Shown here: positions 53,428 through 62,143 of the stretch, in pieces | How the letters are laid out: each line of letters opens with the position of its first letter | How positions within the stretch are numbered: position 1 is the first letter of the stretch | Made by a program: the position numbers and the translations under genes | Source of the DNA: Sulfitobacter sp. CW3 | Lineage (GTDB): Bacteria; Pseudomonadota; Alphaproteobacteria; Rhodobacterales; Rhodobacteraceae | DNA length: 64,000 nt | Direction: 5' to 3' | Assembly (NCBI RefSeq): GCF_019392245.1 | Contig: NZ_JAHXRL010000004.1 | Span: forward strand, 434,001-498,000 | Notes under the pieces: model-generated | The model's input: the letters and a program-made list of their open reading frames with translations, nothing else | Database searches by the model: none | Told to the model about the DNA's origin: nothing

Positions 53428-55398
53428 TTGGCTTACAAGCTTGTGAGCGCCGACGGACCGCAGTCCGTTCCGGCGTTGTTGCACCGCAATGCAAAGCAAT
53501 TCGCGAACGCGCCTGCGTATCGTGAAAAAGAATTCGGTATTTGGCAAAGCTGGACCTGGTCGCAAACGCGCGACGAGGTCGAAGCGCTTGCCCTTGGCTT
53601 GCTTGAGTTGGGTGCCAAAGAAGGCGATTTCATCGCCATTATCGGCCGCAACCGCCCGTATCTGTACTGGGCAATGATGGCAGCCGAAATGGTCGGTGCC
53701 GTGCCTGTGCCGCTGTATCAGGACGCCAACGCCGAAGAGATGGCCTATGTGCTGGATCACTGCGGCGCACGGTTTGTCATCGCAGGCGATCAGGAACAGG
53801 TCGACAAGGTGCTTGAGGTCGAGGATCAGCTGACCCAGTTCGAACGCATCATCTATCTTGATCCGCGCGGTTTGCGTAAATACGACCACAGCGCGTTGGA
53901 CCAGTATACTGCCGTTCAGGAAATGGGCCGCAAAGCCCGCGACAAGCAGATTAAAGAGCTTGAAGCGCGTCAGGCGAAGCTGAATTACGACAGCACCGGC
54001 GTGATGCTTTATACGTCGGGGACCACGGGCAAGCCCAAGGGCGTTGTGCTAAGCAACCGCAACATCATCGAGACAGCCAAGTCGTCGTCGGAATTTGATG
54101 GTCTGCGCCAGACTGATGACATTCTTGCCTATCTGCCGATGGCATGGGTTGGCGATTTCATCTTTTCCGTGGGTCAGGCGCTTTGGACGGGGTTCTGCAC
54201 AAACTGCCCTGAATCCGCTGACACAATGCATGTCGATCTGCGCGAAATCGGGCCGACATATTATTTTGCCCCGCCGCGGGTGTTTGAAACACAGCTGACC
54301 AGCGTCATGATCCGCATGGAAGACGCGAGCCGCTTCAAGAAGTGGCTGTTCGACCGCTTTATGAAGGTCGCCCGTAAGGTTGGCCCATCCATTCTGGATG
54401 GCAAACCCGTAGGTCTGATGGACCGGCTGAAATACGGTCTGGGCGAATTGATGATTTACGGCCCGCTGAAAAACACGCTTGGCCTGAGCCGCGTGCGTGT
54501 GGGTTATACGGCGGGCGAGGCAATCGGCCCTGAGATCTTTGATTTCTACCGTTCGCTGGGGATCAACCTGAAACAACTGTACGGCCAGACTGAAGCGACC
54601 GTGTTCATCACAGCGCAGCCCGATGGCGAAGTGCGTAGTGACACGGTTGGTGTGACCTGCCCGGGTGTCGAGTTGAGAATCGCCGACAACGGCGAGGTGT
54701 TTTACCGCAGCCCCGGTGTTTTCGTTGAATATTACAAGAACCCCGAAAGCACGGCAGACACGAAGGATGCCGAAGGTTGGGTCGCCACCGGCGACGCGGG
54801 CTTTATCGAGGAAAGCACAGGCCACCTGCGCATCATCGACCGCGCCAAGGACGTTGGCAAAATGGCCGATGGCAGCCTGTTCGCGCCGAAATACGTTGAA
54901 AACAAGCTCAAGTTCTTTCCGAATATTCTTGAGGCGGTTGTCTTTGGCAATGGCCGTTCGGAATGCACCGCGTTCATCAACATCGACCTGACCGCCGTGG
55001 GGAACTGGGCGGAACGCAACAACATTGGTTACGCGTCATACCAAGAACTGGCGCGGCATCCGCAGGTGATGGACCAGATCCAAAGCCACGTGGAAGAGGT
55101 CAACGCATCCATCGCCGAAGACGAGATGCTGTCGGGCTGTCAGGTGCACCGCTTTGTTGTGCTGCACAAAGAACTGGACGCCGATGATGGTGAGCTGACC
55201 CGCACGCGCAAAGTACGCCGCAAGGTGATTGGCGAAAAGTTCGAAGATATCATCAACGCGCTTTACGATGGATCGCCGTCGGTCAGCACGGTCACGGAAG
55301 TGACCTATGAGGACGGGCGCAAAGGGTCGATTGCGGCCACATTGGAAGTGCGCGACGCCAAGGTATTCGCCGACAATCGCAAGAAGGCTGCGGCATGA
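53428..55398 (+). CDS. Long-chain acyl-CoA synthetase-type AMP-binding protein
   Basis: The 656-residue ANL-superfamily ligase has the AMP-binding P-loop LYTSGTTGKPKGV, the QTEATVFIT adenine motif, and DRAKDVGKMADGSLFAPKYVENKLK, the A8-like hinge of the long-chain subgroup. It activates a carboxylic acid to its CoA thioester. I prefer the TTG at 53428 because GGAGG lies 7 nt upstream and family N-termini begin near SVPALLHRNA; in-frame GTG 53347 and ATG 53359 are alternatives. It heads the operon with the liv-type ABC importer. Confidence 0.88.
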   Translation: MAYKLVSADGPQSVPALLHRNAKQFANAPAYREKEFGIWQSWTWSQTRDEVEALALGLLELGAKEGDFIAIIGRNRPYLYWAMMAAEMVGAVPVPLYQDANAEEMAYVLDHCGARFVIAGDQEQVDKVLEVEDQLTQFERIIYLDPRGLRKYDHSALDQYTAVQEMGRKARDKQIKELEARQAKLNYDSTGVMLYTSGTTGKPKGVVLSNRNIIETAKSSSEFDGLRQTDDILAYLPMAWVGDFIFSVGQALWTGFCTNCPESADTMHVDLREIGPTYYFAPPRVFETQLTSVMIRMEDASRFKKWLFDRFMKVARKVGPSILDGKPVGLMDRLKYGLGELMIYGPLKNTLGLSRVRVGYTAGEAIGPEIFDFYRSLGINLKQLYGQTEATVFITAQPDGEVRSDTVGVTCPGVELRIADNGEVFYRSPGVFVEYYKNPESTADTKDAEGWVATGDAGFIEESTGHLRIIDRAKDVGKMADGSLFAPKYVENKLKFFPNILEAVVFGNGRSECTAFINIDLTAVGNWAERNNIGYASYQELARHPQVMDQIQSHVEEVNASIAEDEMLSGCQVHRFVVLHKELDADDGELTRTRKVRRKVIGEKFEDIINALYDGSPSVSTVTEVTYEDGRKGSIAATLEVRDAKVFADNRKKAAA

Positions 55399-55438
55399 GC
55401 ATCATGAGCGGAGTGTTCGGGCGCAATGGTTGCGCAGT

Positions 55439-55465
55439 GGATTTTAAGACCATTTGGAAAGAGGG
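55439..55465 (+). repeat. CCATTTGGAA leader repeat upstream of livG-like gene
   Basis: GGATTTTAAGACCATTTGGA followed by AAGAGGG. The GAGGG at its 3' end is the ribosome binding site for the ABC ATPase gene at 55472. A near-identical element is at 57371-57397. Confidence 0.7.
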
Positions 55466-55471
55466 TGTAGC

Positions 55472-56293
55472 ATGAAGGATCAGGCTGACGGCTACGTCAC
55501 AGCGGATGGTCGCCAGATCGGCCCGGTGGTGATGGAGATGAAAAACATCACCCTGCGGTTCGGCGGCGTAGAGGCGATCAAGGATATTTCGCTGGATATT
55601 CGCGAAGGTGAAATCCGCGCGATCATCGGACCGAACGGCGCGGGGAAATCCTCGATGTTGAACGTGATCAGCGGGTTCTATGTCCCGCAGGATGGCGAAG
55701 TTTGGTACAAGGGCGCACGTCGCGCACCGATGAAACCGTTTCAGGTGGCGCAGCAGGGCATTGCCCGGACGTTTCAAAACATCGCCCTTTTCGAAGGGAT
55801 GAGCGTTCTGGATAACGTCATGACCGGCCGGTTGACCCATATGGAAACCGGCCTGTTCTGGCAGTCCCTCTGGAAGGGTAAAGCAGAGCGCGAAGAGACA
55901 GCGAACCGCGAAGTCGCCGAGAAAATCATCGATTTCCTTGAGATTCAGGCGATCCGCAAGACGCCGGTTTCGCGCCTGTCTTATGGCTTGAAAAAGCGGG
56001 TCGAGCTGGCCCGTGCATTGGCCGCCGAGCCGTCGATCTTGTTGTTGGATGAACCGATGGCGGGCATGAACGTCGAGGAAAAAGAGGACATGAGCCGCTT
56101 TATTCTGGATGTGAATGACGAATTCGGCACGACGATTGTTCTGATCGAACACGACATGGGCGTGGTGATGGATTTGAGCGACCGCGTGGTCGTGATGGAT
56201 TACGGCAAAAAGATCGGTGACGGCACGCCGCATGACGTGCGCAACAACCAAGACGTCATCGACGCCTATCTGGGGGTCGCACATGATGACTGA
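55472..56293 (+). CDS. livG: Branched-chain-type ABC transporter ATP-binding protein (LivG-like)
   Basis: The 273-residue ATPase has Walker A GPNGAGKSS, a Q-loop in ARTFQNIALF, signature LSYGLKKRVELARAL and Walker B ILLLDEPMAGMN, with the LivG-type C-terminal YLGVAHDD. The signature diverges from the usual LSxGQ (YGLKK), as in several HAAT-family ATPases. The ATG at 55472 follows AGAGGG. It energises the permeases encoded next, and the presence of CoA ligases suggests an organic acid rather than an amino acid substrate. Confidence 0.9.
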   Translation: MKDQADGYVTADGRQIGPVVMEMKNITLRFGGVEAIKDISLDIREGEIRAIIGPNGAGKSSMLNVISGFYVPQDGEVWYKGARRAPMKPFQVAQQGIARTFQNIALFEGMSVLDNVMTGRLTHMETGLFWQSLWKGKAEREETANREVAEKIIDFLEIQAIRKTPVSRLSYGLKKRVELARALAAEPSILLLDEPMAGMNVEEKEDMSRFILDVNDEFGTTIVLIEHDMGVVMDLSDRVVVMDYGKKIGDGTPHDVRNNQDVIDAYLGVAHDD

Positions 56294-56328
56294 TTTTGAC
56301 CTAAATTTTGCGAACTGGAGGGTCTGAT

Positions 56329-57318
56329 ATGCCTGAGCAACTGGCCTTTGCCCTAGAGGTAACCGCGAACGGTCTGATGGCGGGGGTGCTTTATGCGCTT
56401 GTCGCGTTGGGCTTTGTTCTGATTTACAAAGCATCCGGCATTTTCAACTATGCCCAAGGGGTTATGGCGCTTTTTGCGGCGTTGACGTTGGCCGGGATCA
56501 TGGACGGACAGGTGCCGTTTAGCCACTTGATCAATGCCGTTTTCGGCACCGATGTGCATCACTTTGGCTGGAACGTTCCGGCGTTTCTGGCGATCTTGCT
56601 GACAATGGTTGTGATGATCGCGCTGGCCTATGCCGTGCAGCGTTTGGTGTTCCGCCATCTGGTCGGACAGGAACCGATCATCCTGTTCATGGCGACCATT
56701 GGTCTGGCCTATTTCCTTGAAGGTGTTGGCGATCTGATGTGGGGGTCTGACATCAAATCGATGGACGTTGGTCTGCCGCAGGGCATCAACATGTGGATCG
56801 ACGAGACCACGTTCGAGGCGTTGGGCTATGGCTTCTTTATCGACAACCTGGATATCGTAGCGAGCATTATTGCGGCGCTGCTGGTCATCGGGTTGGTCAT
56901 GTTCGCGCAATATACCAAGCAGGGTCGCGCCATGCGGGCTGTGGCGGATGACCATCAGGCGGCTTTGTCGGTCGGTGTTTCGCTGAACTTTATCTGGATC
57001 TTGGTGTGGTCGTTGGCCGGGTTTGTTGCCCTTGTGGCTGGCATCATGTGGGGCACGAAATCGGGCGTGCAGTTTTCGCTGTCGCTGATCGCGCTCAAGG
57101 CTTTGCCGGTGTTGATGCTTGGCGGGTTCACCTCGATCCCCGGTGCCATCGTGGGCGGCTTGATCATCGGTGTGGGTGAGAAACTGTTCGAATTCCTGAT
57201 TGGTGCGCCTTTCCTTGGGGGTGCGACAGAAAACTGGTTTGCCTATATGTTGGCGCTGATTTTCCTCGTGTTCCGTCCGCAAGGCTTGTTTGGGGAGAAG
57301 ATCATTGAACGCGTATAG
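56329..57318 (+). CDS. livH: Branched-chain-type ABC transporter permease (LivH-like)
   Basis: The 329-residue inner-membrane protein has about eight transmembrane helices and the family features NGLMAGVLYALVALGFVLIYKASGIFNYAQG (N-terminal) and MRAVADDHQAALSVGV, the loop that contacts the ATPase. CTGGAGGG precedes the ATG at 56329, 35 nt after the ATPase gene. Confidence 0.92.
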   Translation: MPEQLAFALEVTANGLMAGVLYALVALGFVLIYKASGIFNYAQGVMALFAALTLAGIMDGQVPFSHLINAVFGTDVHHFGWNVPAFLAILLTMVVMIALAYAVQRLVFRHLVGQEPIILFMATIGLAYFLEGVGDLMWGSDIKSMDVGLPQGINMWIDETTFEALGYGFFIDNLDIVASIIAALLVIGLVMFAQYTKQGRAMRAVADDHQAALSVGVSLNFIWILVWSLAGFVALVAGIMWGTKSGVQFSLSLIALKALPVLMLGGFTSIPGAIVGGLIIGVGEKLFEFLIGAPFLGGATENWFAYMLALIFLVFRPQGLFGEKIIERV

Positions 57319-57370
57319 CCTATTTCGCTGTCGGATCGGGGCTCTGCCAATGTGTTTGGTTCGGGCCCCG

Positions 57371-57397
57371 GGATTTAAAACCATTTGGAATGAGGGG
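57371..57397 (+). repeat. CCATTTGGAA leader repeat upstream of livM-like gene
   Basis: GGATTTAAAACCATTTGGAA followed by TGAGGGG, differing from the 55439 copy at only a few positions. The GAGGGG serves as ribosome binding site for the ATG at 57406. Confidence 0.7.
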
Positions 57398-57405
57398 CGC
57401 GTCTG

Positions 57406-58482
57406 ATGCTTTATCGTGAATCAGGGGATTTCAGTTCTTCCTATGCAGAAGACAGCCAGACGTTTCCGATCAAGTTTGACCGGTACCGCTATTACTTTGT
57501 GCTGTTCATCGCCATTGCCGTGATCCCGTTTATGATCAACGACTACTGGGTGAACTCGCTTTTCCTGCCGTTCCTGATCTATGCCATTGCGGCGATCGGG
57601 TTGAACATTCTGGTGGGATATTGCGGGCAGGTCAGCCTGGGCACCGGTGGTTTTATGGCGGTAGGGGCCTATGCCTGCTACAAGCTGATGACCAGTTTTC
57701 CAGATGTCAGCATGTTGGTACATGTTTTGCTGTCCGGGCTTGTCACAGCGGCGGTCGGCGTGCTGTTCGGTTTGCCATCCTTGCGGATCAAGGGGTTCTA
57801 CCTCGCGGTGGCGACATTGGCGGCGCAGTTCTTTCTTGTGTGGCTGTTCAACCGTGTGCCGTGGTTCTACAACTATTCGGCGTCTGGTCAGATCAGCGCA
57901 CCGGAACGCACGTTCCTTGGCATCAACATCACGGGTGCGAATACCCAAGCCTGGGCGACCTATCTGTTCTGTCTGATGTTCGTGATCTTTAGCGCCTATG
58001 TGGCGCGCAACCTGACCCGCGGGTCGGTGGGCCGCAAATGGATGGCGATCCGTGACATGGACATCGCGGCTGAAATCATCGGGGTGAACCCGTTGCGGGC
58101 CAAACTGACAGCCTTTGCGGTGTCTTCGTTCTTTATCGGCATCTCGGGCGCGTTGTTCTTTGCGATCTATCTGGGTGCGGTCGAAGTTGGCGAAGTGTTC
58201 GGCATTCAGAAATCGTTCCTCGTGCTGTTCATGATTATCATCGGCGGGCTTGGGTCGATCTTTGGCAGCTTTGCCGGTGCCGCGTTTCTGGTGCTGCTGC
58301 CGGTCGTGCTTAAGATCGTTGGCGTGGACTGGCTGGGTTGGCCCACGGATATCGTGGCGCATTTGCAGCTTGTGATCGTCGGGGGGCTGATTATCGTGTT
58401 CCTGATCGCAGAACCACACGGCCTTGCGCAGCTATGGCGCGTCGCCAAGGAAAAACTGAGATTGTGGCCCTTCCCGCACTAA
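57406..58482 (+). CDS. livM: Branched-chain-type ABC transporter permease (LivM-like)
   Basis: The 358-residue inner-membrane protein has 9-10 predicted helices. The segment LNILVGYCGQVSLGTGGFMAVGAY near residue 65 is the LivM signature, and the ATPase-contact loop is MAIRDMDIAAEIIGVNP. It pairs with the LivH-like permease. The leader carries the CCATTTGGAA repeat. Confidence 0.92.
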   Translation: MLYRESGDFSSSYAEDSQTFPIKFDRYRYYFVLFIAIAVIPFMINDYWVNSLFLPFLIYAIAAIGLNILVGYCGQVSLGTGGFMAVGAYACYKLMTSFPDVSMLVHVLLSGLVTAAVGVLFGLPSLRIKGFYLAVATLAAQFFLVWLFNRVPWFYNYSASGQISAPERTFLGINITGANTQAWATYLFCLMFVIFSAYVARNLTRGSVGRKWMAIRDMDIAAEIIGVNPLRAKLTAFAVSSFFIGISGALFFAIYLGAVEVGEVFGIQKSFLVLFMIIIGGLGSIFGSFAGAAFLVLLPVVLKIVGVDWLGWPTDIVAHLQLVIVGGLIIVFLIAEPHGLAQLWRVAKEKLRLWPFPH

Positions 58483-58497
58483 GGGGACGGCGCATGG

Positions 58498-58544
58498 CGA
58501 GGGGGAGGAGACCCTCGTCGAAGAAGACGACCGGGCAAACCCGG
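58498..58544 (+). promoter_or_regulatory. Paired hairpins in the leader of the substrate-binding protein gene
   Basis: CGAGGG (58498-58503) pairs with CCCTCG (58512-58517), and CCGGG (58531-58535) with CCCGG (58540-58544). They lie between livM and the binding protein gene, and may set differential mRNA stability. Confidence 0.4.
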
Positions 58545-58576
58545 CATGATCGGACATATCCAGGGAGGAAACACCG

Positions 58577-59863
58577 ATGAACATGAAACTGAAACTGACC
58601 ACAGTCGCGCTAGGCGTTACGCTGGCCGCTGGCCCCGCAATGGCAGAGCTTGTCTTTCCATCGCTGAGCTACCGCACCGGCCCTTACGCCGCAAACGGCA
58701 TTCCGTTCGCCGATGGTTACGCGGATTATTTCACGCTGTTGAATGAACGCGATGGCGGCATCGGTGGCGAACCGATCCGTATGATCGAATGCGAAACCGG
58801 CTATAATACCGAAAAAGGTGTGGAATGCTATGAAAGCACCAAGGGCGAAGGCGCGTTGGTCTATCAACCGCTGTCCACAGGCATCACCTATCAGCTGATC
58901 CCCAAAGCGACGGCTGACGGCATTCCTGTACACTCGATGGGCTATGGCCGGACCTCGGCCAAAGACGGTTCCGTGTTCAAGAACATCTTTAACTACCCTG
59001 CGAACTACTGGGATGGCGCATCGGTTGCGGTCAAGCACCTGCTGGACGTGAACGGTGGCAGCCTTGAAGGCAAAAAAATCGCGTTGGTTTACCACAACTC
59101 TGCCTACGGCAAAGAACCAATCCGCACGCTGGAAGAGCTAAGCAAAAAGCACGGTTTTGAACTGTCTTTGCTGCCCGTTGACCACCCAGGTCAGGAACAG
59201 AAATCGCAGTGGCTGCAAATCCGTCGCGAAAAGCCTGACAACGTCATCATGTACGGCTGGGGCGTTATGAACCAGGTTGCCATTCAGGAAGCGGCAAACA
59301 TCCGTTACCCAATGGATCAGTTCATGGGCATCTGGTGGTCCGGTTCTGAAAACGACGTACGTCCTGCGGGCGAAAAGGCCAACGGCTACAAAGCGTTGAC
59401 GTTCCACAATGTTGGTGATGACTTCCCCGTGTTTGCGGACATCCAGAAGTTTGTTGTCGACGCGGGCAAAGCTGCCGGTGCGGGCGACCAGATCGGTACA
59501 GCTTTGTACAACCGTGGTCTCTATGCTGCGATGTTGGCTGCCGAAGCTGCGAAGACAGCCCAAGGTATCCACAACACCAAGGCGCTGACACCTGCACAAA
59601 TGCGTGACGGTATGGAAGCATTGGAAATCACCGAAGCGAAGATGGCCGGTTTGGGCCTGCCGAACTTTGGTCCCGAGTTCACTGTGTCCTGTGAAAACCA
59701 CGGTGGTAACGGTCTTGTTGCCGTATCCCAGTGGGATGCCGCTGCCGACAGCTGGAGCTTGATCACAGGCTACGAGCAGTCTGACCAAGACGTGCTGACA
59801 CCGCTGATCGCAGAAGACGCGGCTGCATTCGCAGCTGAATCCGGTATCACGCCGGGCTGCTAA
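58577..59863 (+). CDS. Periplasmic substrate-binding protein of the branched-chain-type ABC importer
   Basis: The 428-residue protein has a Sec signal peptide (KLKLTTVALGVTLAAGPAMA, cleavage near residue 22) and a Peripla_BP_6 fold (FADGYADYFTLLNERDGGIGG, ETGYNTEKGVECYESTKG, ALVYHNSAYG). GGGAGGA precedes the ATG. Compared with LivJ/LivK the protein is long and has cysteines including a terminal GC. Ligand unknown; neighbours encoding CoA ligases suggest an aromatic or fatty carboxylate (inference). Confidence 0.9.
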   Translation: MNMKLKLTTVALGVTLAAGPAMAELVFPSLSYRTGPYAANGIPFADGYADYFTLLNERDGGIGGEPIRMIECETGYNTEKGVECYESTKGEGALVYQPLSTGITYQLIPKATADGIPVHSMGYGRTSAKDGSVFKNIFNYPANYWDGASVAVKHLLDVNGGSLEGKKIALVYHNSAYGKEPIRTLEELSKKHGFELSLLPVDHPGQEQKSQWLQIRREKPDNVIMYGWGVMNQVAIQEAANIRYPMDQFMGIWWSGSENDVRPAGEKANGYKALTFHNVGDDFPVFADIQKFVVDAGKAAGAGDQIGTALYNRGLYAAMLAAEAAKTAQGIHNTKALTPAQMRDGMEALEITEAKMAGLGLPNFGPEFTVSCENHGGNGLVAVSQWDAAADSWSLITGYEQSDQDVLTPLIAEDAAAFAAESGITPGC

Positions 59864-59880
59864 GTTAAGCCTTTGACTTG

Positions 59881-59907
59881 GGATGCGGCGGCACAGTCGC
59901 CGCATCC
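59881..59907 (+). promoter_or_regulatory. Perfect 10-bp hairpin between binding protein and LivF genes
   Basis: GGATGCGGCG (59881-59890) pairs exactly with CGCCGCATCC (59898-59907) around a 7-nt loop. No T-tract follows, so it is more like an mRNA-stabilising or partial-attenuation stem that would favour excess binding protein. Confidence 0.6.
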
Positions 59908-59937
59908 CGACAACCGCCATCTATGAAAGAGACACCC

Positions 59938-60774
59938 ATGCTGGACGCCACCCCAACGCCCGACGCGCAGGTCGAGACCCTTCTTGAGGTCAACAATATC
60001 GAAGTGATCTATAACTCGGTCATTCTGGTGCTCAAGGGCGTGAGCCTGAAGGTCCCCAAGGGCGGCATCACTGCCTTGCTCGGCGGCAATGGCGCGGGCA
60101 AAACGACGACGCTCAAGGCGATTTCGAACCTGTTGCATTCCGAACGGGGCGAGGTCACCAAAGGGTCGATCAAATACCGCAACGAACCAGTGCACAGTTC
60201 CGATCCCGCCGAGATGGTCAAGCGCGGTGTCGTGCAGGTCATGGAAGGCCGGCATTGTTTTGAACACCTGACCATCGAAGAAAACCTGCTGACCGGGGCC
60301 TATACCCGCAGCGACGGTAAGGCCGCAATCGCCCGCGACCTTGAGATGGTGTATGATTATTTCCCACGCCTGCGTGAACGCCGCAAATCGCAAGCCGGCT
60401 ATACTTCGGGTGGCGAACAACAGATGTGCGCGATTGGCCGCGCGTTGATGTCACGCCCCGAAACGATCCTGCTGGACGAGCCGTCGATGGGCCTTGCCCC
60501 GCAGTTGGTTGAACAGATCTTCGAGATTGTGAAGTCGGTGAACGAAAACGAAGGCGTGACCTTCTTGTTGGCTGAACAGAACACCAACGTCGCCCTGCGT
60601 TTTGCGCATTACGGCTATATCCTGGAATCCGGCCGTGTGGTTATGGACGGCCCTGCCGCCGATCTGCGCGAAAATCAGGATGTTAAGGAATTCTATCTTG
60701 GCATGTCCGACGAGGGCCGCAAATCTTTTCGCGACGTGCGCAGTTACCGCCGCCGCAAGCGCTGGCTCAGCTAA
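59938..60774 (+). CDS. livF: Branched-chain-type ABC transporter ATP-binding protein (LivF-like)
   Basis: The 278-residue ATPase has Walker A GGNGAGKTTTLK, signature TSGGEQQMCAIGRAL, Walker B ILLDEPSMGLAP and switch histidine replaced by Gln in LLAEQN, which is normal for LivF. The ATG at 59938 has AAAGAGA upstream; ATG 59923 lacks a ribosome binding site. The arginine-rich C-terminus (SYRRRKRWLS) extends past the usual end. Confidence 0.9.
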   Translation: MLDATPTPDAQVETLLEVNNIEVIYNSVILVLKGVSLKVPKGGITALLGGNGAGKTTTLKAISNLLHSERGEVTKGSIKYRNEPVHSSDPAEMVKRGVVQVMEGRHCFEHLTIEENLLTGAYTRSDGKAAIARDLEMVYDYFPRLRERRKSQAGYTSGGEQQMCAIGRALMSRPETILLDEPSMGLAPQLVEQIFEIVKSVNENEGVTFLLAEQNTNVALRFAHYGYILESGRVVMDGPAADLRENQDVKEFYLGMSDEGRKSFRDVRSYRRRKRWLS

Positions 60775-60825
60775 AACGACCTTTGCCGCCGATCCTGAAC
60801 TTCACATGAATTGCGAGTAAGCAAC

Positions 60826-62052
60826 ATGGCACAGACGTCCCACTTTGATGATCTCGAAACCCGCAGCGCAGCGGCACGCGCCGCCGATCTGGCGCAGGCA
60901 TTGCCCGCCCAGATCGCCCGCGCCAAAGCACTGACCGGATATGCTGGATCATTGGACGGCGTCGATCCTGCAGCCATCACAAGCGCGGATGCGCTTGCTG
61001 CTTTGCCAGTGCTGCGCAAGTCCGAGATCGGCAAAGCACAGGCGGCGGCCGCCCCCTTTGGCGGCTTTACGACCAAGCCTGCACACGCCTTTACCCATGT
61101 GTTCCAATCGCCCGGCCCGATTTATGAGCCGTCCTCGAACGCGCCTGACTGGTGGCGTATGGGCCGGTTTTTGCATGCCGTTGGCATCGGTGCGGGTGAC
61201 ATTGTGCAAAACTGCTTTGGCTATCACCTGACGCCCGCCGGCATGATCTTTGAATCCGGTGCCCAAGCTGTCGGTGCCGCCGTGCTGCCCGCCGGGACCG
61301 GTCAGACCGAACTTCAGGTCATTGCCGCGCGCGATGTGGGCACAACCGCCTATGCTGGCACACCTGACTACCTCAAGATCATCCTCGAAAAAGCCGACGA
61401 GATGGGCGTGACCCTCGGGATCACCAAGGCCGCTGTTGGCGGCGGCGCACTGTTCCCGTCCCTGCGTGACTATTACACCGGCCGTGGCATCACTTGCTTG
61501 CAAAGCTACGCGACTGCCGATCTGGGCAACATCGCTTATGAAACGACAGCGATGGACGGCATGATCGTCGATGAAAGCGTCATCGTTGAAATCGTTACGC
61601 CCGGCACTGGCAACCCGGTCCCCGCTGGCGAAGTTGGCGAAGTCGTGGTGACCACGCTCAACCCCGACTACCCGCTGATCCGCTTTGCCACGGGTGACCT
61701 AAGCGCCATCCTGCCGGGCACATCGACTTGCGGCCGCACCAATATGCGCATCAAAGGCTGGATGGGCCGCGCCGATCAAACCACCAAGATCAAAGGCATG
61801 TTTGTGCGCCCCGAACAGGTCGCCGCCCTTGTCGCCCACCACCCCGAGATCACCAAGGCCCGCGTTGTCGCCAGCCGCGCCGGTGAACAAGACGTGATGA
61901 CCGTGCATATCGAATCCAGCGGTGGCGATGCTGATGCCTACGCGCAAACCGTGGTCAACGTGCTCAAGCTCAAAGGCAAGATCGTGATCAGCGCCCCCGA
62001 CACCCTGCCAAAAGACGGCCTCGTGATCGAAGACCAACGCAGCTACGACTAA
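60826..62052 (+). CDS. Phenylacetate-CoA ligase-like AMP-binding protein with an altered P-loop
   Basis: The 408-residue protein aligns with the PaaK branch: the LPVLRKSEIGKAQ region, an adenine-site YATADLGNIAYET, TGDLSAILPG and a C-terminal GMFVRPEQV. Where PaaK has the Ser/Thr/Gly-rich SSGTTGxP loop this protein has HVFQSPGPIYEPSS, so ATP use may differ. It ends the operon with the liv-type importer; the second CoA ligase there has a normal loop. The ATG at 60826 has only a weak ribosome binding site. Confidence 0.8.
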   Translation: MAQTSHFDDLETRSAAARAADLAQALPAQIARAKALTGYAGSLDGVDPAAITSADALAALPVLRKSEIGKAQAAAAPFGGFTTKPAHAFTHVFQSPGPIYEPSSNAPDWWRMGRFLHAVGIGAGDIVQNCFGYHLTPAGMIFESGAQAVGAAVLPAGTGQTELQVIAARDVGTTAYAGTPDYLKIILEKADEMGVTLGITKAAVGGGALFPSLRDYYTGRGITCLQSYATADLGNIAYETTAMDGMIVDESVIVEIVTPGTGNPVPAGEVGEVVVTTLNPDYPLIRFATGDLSAILPGTSTCGRTNMRIKGWMGRADQTTKIKGMFVRPEQVAALVAHHPEITKARVVASRAGEQDVMTVHIESSGGDADAYAQTVVNVLKLKGKIVISAPDTLPKDGLVIEDQRSYD

Positions 62053-62058
62053 CCCCGC

Positions 62059-62084
62059 CCCGCTTCTCTGGCTCTTAAATATCC
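62059..62084 (+). repeat. Dispersed intergenic repeat, copy F (left boundary of islet)
   Basis: CCCGCTTCTCTGGCTCTTAA and the following ATATCC are identical over 26 nt to 63229-63254. The usual tail is missing on this copy. Confidence 0.85.
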
Positions 62085-62143
62085 GGCCTTATGTATCAAG
62101 CGCACCAAGCGGGGTGTGAAGAGTGATTAAGGTTTTATGTCTT

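Noticed and set aside
55292-58419. Long minus-strand frames opposite the liv-type genes (380, 343 and 332 codons)
   Set aside because: Antisense shadows rich in His, Gln and Arg; the plus-strand ABC genes are unambiguous.
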